Shown here: in pieces, positions 54,871 through 61,971 of the stretch | Position numbering within the stretch: the first letter of the stretch is position 1 | Layout of the letters: every line of letters starts with the position of its first letter | Assembly (NCBI GenBank): GCA_028877275.1 | Contig: JAPPFP010000014.1 | Coordinates: 1-64,000, forward strand | Direction of reading: 5' to 3' | DNA length: 64,000 nucleotides | Origin: Acidobacteriota bacterium | Lineage (GTDB): Bacteria > Acidobacteriota > Thermoanaerobaculia > Multivoradales > Multivoraceae | The notes under the pieces: model-generated | Told to the model about the DNA's origin: nothing | The model's database searches: none | The model's input: only the letters and a program-made list of their open reading frames with translations | Translations under genes and position numbers: made by a program

Positions 54871-56023
54871 GGTCCCTTCCCTCCTGCCTGGGGCCACGCC
54901 GCCCCAGGCGCTCGCCGATCAGAGGCTCGAGCATCAAGGCCGCGAGCGCCACGACCAGCAGCCACTGGAACCGCTCCTCCCAGCGCTGCTGACGGCTGGA
55001 TCCCAGCTCCTGGTCCTCCAGTTGCGCCTTGATCCCCTGAGCGTAGATCTGCTCGAGGTCGACGTCACCGGTCACCGAGCGGACGTAGCGACCGCCCGTG
55101 GTCAGGGCGATCCGCTGCAACGCCGCCTCATCGAGCCGGCTCAGGACGATCTCGCCGCGGCGGTCGGTACGGAATCCCCCGCCCTCCCTCGGTATGGGCG
55201 CGCCCTCATCCCGTCCAATCCCGATCGCGAAGATGCGCACCCCCGCCTCGGCCGCGGCCTCGGCTGCGTCCTGCGCCTCGCCCAGGTGATCCTCGCCGTC
55301 GGTGATCAGGATGATCGCGCGCGATTCCTGCGATCCCGTCTGGGCCACCCGGTCGAACGCCTCGAGCGACACGCGGAGCGCCTCTCCGATCGCGGTGCCC
55401 TTGACCGGAATCAGGTCCGGCTCCATCGCCTCGAGAAACAGCGCCGCCGCCGAGTAGTCCAGCGTCAGGGGCAGTTCGAGGAACGCGCTGCCGGCAAAGG
55501 CGACGAACGCGATCCGGTCTCCTTCCAGATGCTGCAGCAGATCGGCGATCTCGCGCCGGGCGCGTTCGAGCCTGCTCAGTTCGCCGCCTGCCTCCGCGTC
55601 CAGCACGAGCATCGAGTCCGAGACGTCGAGGGCAACCACGATGTCGACGCCCTCCCTGTGGACCTCCTCCCACACGAAGCCCCAGCGCGGCTGGGCCAGG
55701 GAGGCCACGAGCGCGAGCACCGCGACCAGAACGAGAACTGCCTTCAGGCGCCGTCTCGGCCGGCTGACTCCGGCGACCAGACCCGGCAGCATCTCACGAG
55801 AAGCGAACCGACCGAGCAGCCGTGCCCGCGCGCGAAACGCGTAGACGTAGAACAGCAGAAGCGCCGGGCCAAGCCAGAGCAGCCAGAGCGCATCCGGCCG
55901 GCCCGTACGCATCTCGCAGCCGCCGACCAGCAGCAGAGCCGGGGCCAGCGCCAGCAGTTCCCACCCGCGGCGCGGGCCGGCGCCATCGGGCGCGGTGTCA
56001 CGCACTGCCGACTTGCCGGTCAC
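54854..56023 (-). CDS. batB: BatB-like von Willebrand A domain membrane protein
   Basis: 389 residues: two N-terminal transmembrane segments (about 23-33 and 45-60), a third at about 95-112, then a VWA domain with the MIDAS motif DVSDS (in VVALDVSDSMLVL), a downstream Thr (PVKGTAIGEAL) and LITDGEDH, and a final helix (LLVVALAALMLEPLIG). It is expected to sit in the inner membrane with its VWA domain in the periplasm, interacting with BatA and BatD. The start is GTG 56023, which overlaps the batA stop (GTGA). Confidence 0.9.
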   Translation of the reverse strand: MTGKSAVRDTAPDGAGPRRGWELLALAPALLLVGGCEMRTGRPDALWLLWLGPALLLFYVYAFRARARLLGRFASREMLPGLVAGVSRPRRRLKAVLVLVAVLALVASLAQPRWGFVWEEVHREGVDIVVALDVSDSMLVLDAEAGGELSRLERARREIADLLQHLEGDRIAFVAFAGSAFLELPLTLDYSAAALFLEAMEPDLIPVKGTAIGEALRVSLEAFDRVAQTGSQESRAIILITDGEDHLGEAQDAAEAAAEAGVRIFAIGIGRDEGAPIPREGGGFRTDRRGEIVLSRLDEAALQRIALTTGGRYVRSVTGDVDLEQIYAQGIKAQLEDQELGSSRQQRWEERFQWLLVVALAALMLEPLIGERLGRRGPRQEGRDHAAVA

Positions 56024-57078
56024 GGCAGCTTCCTCAGGCGGGTATCGAGCAGCACGACCTCGAGCAGCAGCAGGAACACGGCCGGCGCCACCAGCCAGGC
56101 GAACCGCTCCTCGTACTCCATGTACGACTCCTGGCTGATCTCCGTCTTCTCGAGCTCGTCGATCCGTTCGACGATTTGCTCCAGCCCGGCCTCGTCCTCG
56201 GCGCGGTAGTACGCGCCGCCGGTAGCGTCCGCCATCCGGCGCAAGGTCTCCTCGTCGATCTCCACGTCCTGGTACACGACCCGCGGCCCGAAGCCGGTCT
56301 CGACGACGAACGGCGCCTGCCCCCTGGTGCCGACGCCGATCGTGTAGAGCCGGACGCCGAGCGCCGCCGCCGCTTCGGCGGCGCGCAGAGGCGAAAGGGA
56401 ACCGGCGTTGCTCCGTCCATCCGTGAGCAGGATCGCCACCTTCGACTCGGCGTCCGAGTCCTTGAGGCGCTTGGTGGCGACGCCGACCGCCGATCCGATC
56501 GCCGTGGCGTCTCCGGCCATGCCGATTTCCAACTGCTCGAGAAAAGTGGCCGCGACCCCGTGGTCGAGCGTCAGCGGACACTGCGTGAAGGCCTCCTCGC
56601 CGAACACGACCAGGCCGACCCGGTCGTTGGGCCGGGCGGCAATGAACGTCTCGACGACTCCCTTCGCCACCTCGAGCCGGTCCCTCCGGCGACTCAGTGA
56701 ACGCTCGTGCGCGTCCAGGTCCAGCGCCCGCATCGATCCCGACGTGTCGATCACGAGCACGATGTCGATCCCCTCGGTACTCACCTCGGTCAAGGCGCGT
56801 CCGGTCTGCGGCCGCATCACGGCAAGCAGGACGAGAGCAACGACGAGGAGCCGCAGGGCCGAGACCAGCCGGCGCGCCGTCAGGGTGCCGGAGCGCGGGG
56901 TTCGCAGGGCATGGCCAAGGGAGGAGTACGCCAACGCCGCGGTGTCGCCACCGGAGTCGCGCCTGGCCGCGATCTGGCGCAGGCGCGGCCGGAGCCACCA
57001 CAACAGCGCCCAGATCACATACAGCGGCAGCAGCACCCAGAGCCAGCGCGCATCGGCGAAGACGAGCTGTTCCGTCAT
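56020..57078 (-). CDS. batA: BatA-like von Willebrand A domain membrane protein
   Basis: 352 residues. The N-terminal helix pair (WLWVLLPLYVIWALLWWL and LVSALRLLVVALVLLAVM) precedes a VWA domain with an intact MIDAS (VIDTSGSM; Thr in GDATAIGSA; LLTDGRSNAG) and a C-terminal helix (LVAPAVFLLLLEVVLL). BatA and BatB are paralogous here, both with complete MIDAS residues. ATG 57078 overlaps the preceding stop (ATGA). It acts in the same inner-membrane complex as BatB and BatD. Confidence 0.9.
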   Translation of the reverse strand: MTEQLVFADARWLWVLLPLYVIWALLWWLRPRLRQIAARRDSGGDTAALAYSSLGHALRTPRSGTLTARRLVSALRLLVVALVLLAVMRPQTGRALTEVSTEGIDIVLVIDTSGSMRALDLDAHERSLSRRRDRLEVAKGVVETFIAARPNDRVGLVVFGEEAFTQCPLTLDHGVAATFLEQLEIGMAGDATAIGSAVGVATKRLKDSDAESKVAILLTDGRSNAGSLSPLRAAEAAAALGVRLYTIGVGTRGQAPFVVETGFGPRVVYQDVEIDEETLRRMADATGGAYYRAEDEAGLEQIVERIDELEKTEISQESYMEYEERFAWLVAPAVFLLLLEVVLLDTRLRKLP

Positions 57079-58094
57079 GCCGCCTTCTCCGCCTGATCGG
57101 ATGTCGGGGCCGCAATCTCGCTGTCTTCCGGGTCCTCCACGGGCCGGGTCCCCGTGACGAAGCCCAGGGCCTGCTCGTAGGTGCGTTCGATCTCCTCGAG
57201 CGCCGGCAGGTGGGCCGCGAACTTGACCTGATCGGTCGCAACGAGGAACCGCTCCAGGCGCCTCGCCTGCAAGGGCTCGAGCCGCGCCAGCCCGTCCAGG
57301 CGGCCCAGGATCTCCTCCGTCGTCAGGTCGGTCGCGTTGAGCCCGAAGCGGCCCTCGACGTAGGCCCTGATCACCGCGGAGACAGCGAAGTAGTAGCGGC
57401 GGAGTTCCCGCAGGTCGGAAAAGTCCGTGCGACGCAACCGCTCCAGTTCCCGGATCGCCAGATCGTAGGGCGGAACCGGAGGCGCCTCGGGCGCGCTGCC
57501 GTCCGGTCGGCGGCGGCGCCACCACCACCACGCCGCCAATGCGAGCGCCGCGGCGGCCAGGGCCAGACCCGTCCACAGCAGCCACGACGAGGCAGCGTCA
57601 ATCCGGCGCAGCGGCTTGATGTCGCGGATGTCGGTCGCTTCACTCCGGTCCTCCGGCAGAACAGACTCGACTTCGACGGAGATCTCCTCCGCCTCCAGGT
57701 CGCCACCGGGGCCGGACGGCTCGCTGTACGTCGCGGTCAACGCCGGCAGGACGTAGGAGCCCACGAGGTCGGCCCGGAGTTCGTACCACCTTCGCTCGAG
57801 GAGTCGACCGGAAGCCAGGGTCTCGACCGGGGCCCGGCCCAGGTCGACGATGCGGAAGCCGGCGATGTCCGCACCGGGATCATCCAGCGCCACCTCGACC
57901 TCCGGGGCGTGCTCGACTTCCACGGTGTACGTGATCAGGTCGCCCGTCGTGGCGACGGTCCGGTCCACGGAGGCACGCAGTTCAGCGGGCGGCTTCGCCT
58001 CGGCGTCGCCGGCCGGTTCACCCGAGGCGCACGCCACGAGCATCGCCGCGGCGAACCCCAACGCGACCCGGACACTGATGCTCCGCAACGTCAT
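57075..58094 (-). CDS. DUF4381-like lipoprotein/membrane protein of the bat operon
   Basis: 339 residues. A lipoprotein signal with lipobox LVAC is followed by a periplasmic Ig-like domain (about 35-165: ASVDRTVATTGDLITYTVEV) and a transmembrane helix (WLLWTGLALAAAALALAAWW). A basic stop and a cytosolic helical domain (LRELRRYYFAVSAVIRAYVE) follow. The helical part resembles DUF4381, which commonly sits between the DUF58 and batA genes. It overlaps batA (ATGA) and follows the DUF58 gene after 2 nt. It probably links the BatAB complex to the cytosol; the role is unproven. Confidence 0.82.
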   Translation of the reverse strand: MTLRSISVRVALGFAAAMLVACASGEPAGDAEAKPPAELRASVDRTVATTGDLITYTVEVEHAPEVEVALDDPGADIAGFRIVDLGRAPVETLASGRLLERRWYELRADLVGSYVLPALTATYSEPSGPGGDLEAEEISVEVESVLPEDRSEATDIRDIKPLRRIDAASSWLLWTGLALAAAALALAAWWWWRRRRPDGSAPEAPPVPPYDLAIRELERLRRTDFSDLRELRRYYFAVSAVIRAYVEGRFGLNATDLTTEEILGRLDGLARLEPLQARRLERFLVATDQVKFAAHLPALEEIERTYEQALGFVTGTRPVEDPEDSEIAAPTSDQAEKAA

Positions 58095-58096
58095 CC

Positions 58097-59029
58097 CTAC
58101 ACCCGCACCGACTGCTCGCGCGCTCTCATGTAGCGCACCAGGGGCTCGATCCAGGGCCGGTCGGCCCAGACCTGGATCTCGCCGACACCCGCCTGGCGGA
58201 ACTGTTCCGTCCGGCGCTCCATGTCCTGCCTGGCGAGCCGCACGAAACTCTCCGAGACCCGCCGGTCCGCCGTGTCGATGACCAGCGTCTGGCCCGTTTC
58301 CGCATCCTCGAGCTCGACGAGCCCCATGCGCGGCAGACTCACCTCGCGCCGGTCGAGCACCCGGATCGCCGTCAGATCGTGGCGCCGCGCCGCGACCCTC
58401 AACCGTTCCGCAAAGCCCGTGTCCAGGAAGTCGGAGATGACGAAACCCACCGAGCGGCGCCGCACGACCCGGCCAAGGTACTCGAGCGCGCCGTCCAGGT
58501 CCGTGCCGCGCCCGGTGGGCCGGAAGCTCAGGACCTCACGGATCACGCGCCACACGTGCGCGCGTCCCTTCTTCGGCGGAATGAACCGTTCGATCCGGTC
58601 CGAGAAGATGATCATCCCCACCCGGTCGTTGTTCTGGATCGCGAGATACGCGAGTACGGCGGCCAGCTCGGCGACGACCTCCCGCTTCTGCTTGCCGGAG
58701 GTGCCGAACGCCCCGGAGGAACTCACGTCGACGATGAGCATCACCGTCAGCTCGCGTTCCTCGCGGTGTTCCTTGACGAAGGGGCTCGACATGCGAGCCG
58801 TGACGTTCCAGTCGATGTGGCGGATGTCGTCTCCCGGCGCGTACTCGCGGACCTGCTCGAACTCCATGCCCCTCCCCTTGAAGGCGCTGTGGTACTCGCC
58901 GGCCAGGGCATCGGTCACCAGACGCTGCGTTCGGATCTGAATCGCCTTGATCCGCGCGAGCAGATCGGGCGACAGGGTCGCCGTCTCCTGCTCCGGGGTC
59001 TCGTTCCGCTCTGTCCTGAAGAAGAACAT
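58097..59029 (-). CDS. DUF58 domain-containing protein
   Basis: 310 residues, soluble. GMEFEQVREYAPGDDIRHID followed by WNVTAR is the DUF58 signature (about 55-78), and a VWA-like fold follows (MLIVDVSSSGAFG with a partial MIDAS, then ISDFLDTGF). DUF58 proteins accompany MoxR ATPases as presumed adaptors. It lies 50 nt downstream of moxR and 2 nt upstream of the DUF4381-like gene. Confidence 0.93.
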   Translation of the reverse strand: MFFFRTERNETPEQETATLSPDLLARIKAIQIRTQRLVTDALAGEYHSAFKGRGMEFEQVREYAPGDDIRHIDWNVTARMSSPFVKEHREERELTVMLIVDVSSSGAFGTSGKQKREVVAELAAVLAYLAIQNNDRVGMIIFSDRIERFIPPKKGRAHVWRVIREVLSFRPTGRGTDLDGALEYLGRVVRRRSVGFVISDFLDTGFAERLRVAARRHDLTAIRVLDRREVSLPRMGLVELEDAETGQTLVIDTADRRVSESFVRLARQDMERRTEQFRQAGVGEIQVWADRPWIEPLVRYMRAREQSVRV

Positions 59030-59079
59030 CGATCCCCGCGATCTCCTCCATGCTTGGTCCCCTGGTTGCCTGGCCGGCC

Positions 59080-60165
59080 TCAGGGAACGTCGACGGTGTT
59101 GAGGAAGTCCTGGATCAGGTCGTCCGAGGTGAGATCCCTGGCCTCGGCCTCGTAGGAGATCAGCACCCGGTGCCTGAGCACGTCCGGGGCCACGGTCTTT
59201 ACGTCCTGCGGCGTGACGTAGGCCCGACCCGACATCAGGGCCTGCACGCGGGCGGCGGCGGCGAGGAAGATCGTCGCGCGCGGCGACGCTCCGTACTCGA
59301 TCAGCGGCTCGAGTTTCTCGAGGCCAACCCCGGCCGGCTCCCGCGTCGCGAAGACGAGGTCAACCACGTACTCCTCGACCTTCGGGTCGAGGTAGATCGC
59401 GTCGGCCACGTCGCGCGCGCGCCGGATGTCCTCCGGACTCACCACCGCCTCAACCGCCGGCCGCTCGCGACGGGCCATCCGCCGCATGATCTCCATCTCC
59501 TCCTGGCGGTCCGGGTAGTCCACCCGCAGCTTCAGCATGAAGCGGTCGACCTGAGCCTCCGGCAGCGGATAGGTGCCTTCCTGCTCGATCGGGTTCTGGG
59601 TCGCCAGGACCAGGAACGGATCCGGCAGATCGAACGTCTCGTCCCCCAGCGTGACCTGCCGTTCCTGCATCGCCTCGAGCAACGCGCTCTGAACCTTGGC
59701 CGGCGCGCGGTTGATCTCGTCGGCAAGCAGCAGGTTGGTGAAGATCGGTCCCTGCTTGACCTGAAAGTCGTGTTGATCGGCCCGGTAGATCTGCGTGCCC
59801 AGAAGATCCGCCGGCAGCAGGTCGGGCGTGAACTGGATGCGCGAGAAGCCGGTATGAACCGCTTCAGCCAGCGTCTTGATCGCGGTCGTCTTGGCCAGTC
59901 CCGGAATACCCTCGACCAGGACGTGTCCATCGGCGATCAGCGCCATCAACAGCCGATCGATCATGTAGGTCTGGCCGACGATCACCTTTGCCACTTCGGC
60001 GCGGACGCGCTTCAGCAGGTCCGCCTGGGCGGCGATCTCCGTGCGCAGCTCTTCGCTGACGCCCGGTACGGCAGGACCGGCAGGCGGCGCCTGGGGCACG
60101 GCCAAAGGCTGCTCGGTTGGAATGTTCTCGCTCGAATCCATCGTCATCTCGGTCGACTCTCCCAA
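59080..60165 (-). CDS. MoxR family AAA+ ATPase
   Basis: Up to 361 residues. Walker A is the MoxR-type GIPGLAKT (about 88-95), Walker B LLLADEINRAPAKVQ, sensor 1 LATQNPIEQEGTYPLPEAQVDR (residues about 190-211), and a C-terminal lid with GASPRATIFL. It is the chaperone-like ATPase of the moxR-bat operon, predicted to remodel the VWA proteins. The start is ambiguous among ATGs at 60165, 60147 and 60141; the first about 30 residues are Pro/Ala-rich and not conserved. It is the first gene of the eight-gene minus-strand operon, so the promoter should lie in 60166-60276. Confidence 0.93.
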   Translation of the reverse strand: MGESTEMTMDSSENIPTEQPLAVPQAPPAGPAVPGVSEELRTEIAAQADLLKRVRAEVAKVIVGQTYMIDRLLMALIADGHVLVEGIPGLAKTTAIKTLAEAVHTGFSRIQFTPDLLPADLLGTQIYRADQHDFQVKQGPIFTNLLLADEINRAPAKVQSALLEAMQERQVTLGDETFDLPDPFLVLATQNPIEQEGTYPLPEAQVDRFMLKLRVDYPDRQEEMEIMRRMARRERPAVEAVVSPEDIRRARDVADAIYLDPKVEEYVVDLVFATREPAGVGLEKLEPLIEYGASPRATIFLAAAARVQALMSGRAYVTPQDVKTVAPDVLRHRVLISYEAEARDLTSDDLIQDFLNTVDVP

Positions 60166-60276
60166 CCCCCCGGATACCCCGGGTTCTTCCCGCCCGGTTC
60201 TCCCGAACAGCGGGGAATCGAACTTTATCCGAGCCTTTCGGTCCGAAACGGACGGCCGTTCGAGCCGGTGTGACCG

Positions 60277-60897
60277 TCAGATGCCGGACACCTGACCGCC
60301 GTCCGCGGTCGCGGCGTCGAGGTGGTCGCAGCAGTTGACCAGGGACGCTTCCCAGGGCGCGCGGCCCTGCACATGGGTTACGGACGTGTTGCCCCACCGG
60401 GTCGGAGGCTCCACCCCGTCGCCGAGGTGCAGATGACGCAGCGCCAGCGAGTAGCAGACGAGGCCGTGGGTGACGAAGACGCTGTCTCCCTCCGCCGCCT
60501 CCGCCGTCTGCCGAATCCGGTCCCAGGCCGCATCCACCCGAAGGTGGAACGTCTCCCAGTCCTCTCCGCCCGGCGGCGCGTAGCCGGGTTCCATGATGTC
60601 GAGGCCGATGTCGGCGTACGCCCGCCCCCGCAGGTCGCCGAAGTTCCGCTCGGCGATCAGGGGCTCGATGAGCAGAGGCAGTCCCAGAGCCTCCGCCACC
60701 GGCTCCGCCGTCATCTCCGCCCGGCGCAGGTCGCTCGCGACCACGCAGCCGATCGGACGCTGCCGGTGGTGCTCCAGCAACCGTGACGCCAGACGCCCCG
60801 CCTGGCCGACACCGCGTTCGTTGAGGGGCGTACCGGGGGTCTGCACGACGCGGGCGGCGTTCGACGCGGTCTCGCCGTGGCGCACGATGAGCAGCAC
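60277..60897 (-). CDS. Histidine phosphatase family protein
   Basis: About 206 residues of the phosphoglycerate-mutase-like superfamily. LLIVRHGET at the very start gives the catalytic RHGE, FVTHGLVCY the second His, and the acidic AERNFGDLRGR the phosphate-pocket block. It probably dephosphorylates a small phosphorylated metabolite. The start is uncertain: GTG 60897 puts the strand directly before RHGE, as usual, while ATG 60954 would share its bases with the divergent glycosyltransferase start and add a non-conserved leader. Confidence 0.85.
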   Translation of the reverse strand: MLLIVRHGETASNAARVVQTPGTPLNERGVGQAGRLASRLLEHHRQRPIGCVVASDLRRAEMTAEPVAEALGLPLLIEPLIAERNFGDLRGRAYADIGLDIMEPGYAPPGGEDWETFHLRVDAAWDRIRQTAEAAEGDSVFVTHGLVCYSLALRHLHLGDGVEPPTRWGNTSVTHVQGRAPWEASLVNCCDHLDAATADGGQVSGI

Positions 60898-60952
60898 GGG
60901 CGGGAGGGTATCAACGCGCACGGTCCGCACCGCTAGGATCGGTGCAGCCGCC

Positions 60953-61708
60953 ATGCCGCCGCAGCTCTCGATCGTCGCCCCGGTGTACAACGAGGCGGGC
61001 AACCTGGAACGACTCGTGGCGGAAACGCGCGATTCCATCGAGGCGGCCAGCCTCGACTACGAGCTGATCCTGGTCGACGACCACAGTACGGACGGCAGCC
61101 GCGACGAACTCGTGGCACTGGCTACCGACGACGAGAGACTGCGCGTCCTGAGTCTCGAACGACATGCCGGGCAGTCGGCGGCATTGCTTGCCGGGCTGCG
61201 GGCGGCCAGCGCGCCCCTGGTGGTCACGATGGACGCCGACCTGCAGAACGACCCGGCCGACATCCCGGCCATCGTCGCCCTGCTCGAGGACCACGACGTC
61301 GTCTCCGGCGTGCGAGCGAAACGCAGGGACACGCTCCTGCGGCGGCTTGCGAGCCGCGTCTCCAACCGGATCCGGCGGCTCGTCCTCGGCGACCCCTGCA
61401 CCGACATCGGCTGCGCACTCAAGGGATACCGCGCCGCCACACTCGAAGACGTGCCCCCCTTCGACGGTCTTCACCGGTTTCTGCCGTTGCTGGCCTTGCG
61501 ACACGGCGGCAGTTACGCTGAACTCCCGGTCCGACACCGTGCCCGTACCGAAGGTGCGAGCAAGTACAACATCCGGGGCCGCTTCCTGCGCGGGGTTCTG
61601 GATCTGTTCGGCGTCTCCTGGTACCGCCGGCGCGCGGTCTCCGTCACCGTCAAAGCACTGGAGCGCTCACCATGCCACCCGTCACACCCGATCTCATCTG
61701 GAAGGTAG
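60953..61708 (+). CDS. Glycosyltransferase family 2 (dolichol/undecaprenyl-phosphate sugar transferase-like)
   Basis: 251 residues, GT-A fold. LSIVAPVYNEAGNLERLVAE opens the domain, then ELILVDDHSTDGS, VVTMDADLQNDPADIPAIVA with the metal-binding DAD, CTDIGCALKGYRAATLEDVP, and HRARTEGASKYN. It is short and lacks C-terminal membrane helices, as in dolichol-phosphate mannosyltransferase-like enzymes. It likely loads a sugar onto a lipid carrier for envelope glycans. Its last 37 bases overlap the lipid A synthase N-domain gene, suggesting a joint role in lipid A or glycan modification. Confidence 0.92.
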   Translation: MPPQLSIVAPVYNEAGNLERLVAETRDSIEAASLDYELILVDDHSTDGSRDELVALATDDERLRVLSLERHAGQSAALLAGLRAASAPLVVTMDADLQNDPADIPAIVALLEDHDVVSGVRAKRRDTLLRRLASRVSNRIRRLVLGDPCTDIGCALKGYRAATLEDVPPFDGLHRFLPLLALRHGGSYAELPVRHRARTEGASKYNIRGRFLRGVLDLFGVSWYRRRAVSVTVKALERSPCHPSHPISSGR

Positions 61709-61971
61709 TTGGCTTCGGAGGACAGGCTCTCTTCGGCTCTCGTTTCCTGGTCCAGTGGATCGCCACGGAGCGCCGCCGCCAGAGCGTCGTCCCGACCGCC
61801 TTCTGGTACCTGAGTCTCCTCGGCGGACTGACCCTCCTGAGCTACGCCATCTCGATCAACGACCCGGTGTTCATCACCGGCCAGAGCTTCGGAGTGCTCG
61901 TCTACCTACGCAACCTCTGGTTCGTACACCGGAAGAAGCCGGAACAGGCCGACCGCGACGCTTCAGGCTAG
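61672..61971 (+). CDS. Lipid A biosynthesis N-terminal (LAB_N) domain membrane protein
   Basis: 99 residues. KVVGFGGQALFGSRFLVQWI followed by ATERRRQSVVPTAFWYLSLL is the LAB_N signature, with three hydrophobic helices (about 10-30, 45-60 and 68-85). The domain is found free-standing next to family 2 glycosyltransferases as a small membrane partner. ATG 61672 lies inside the glycosyltransferase gene. It ends 4 bases into the convergent TonB-receptor gene. Confidence 0.88.
   Translation: MPPVTPDLIWKVVGFGGQALFGSRFLVQWIATERRRQSVVPTAFWYLSLLGGLTLLSYAISINDPVFITGQSFGVLVYLRNLWFVHRKKPEQADRDASG

Noticed and set aside
53839-55032. Long plus-strand frame rich in Leu/Val that looks like a membrane protein
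   Set aside because: It is the antisense of the Gln/Asp/Glu-rich tract of batC and has no start signal.
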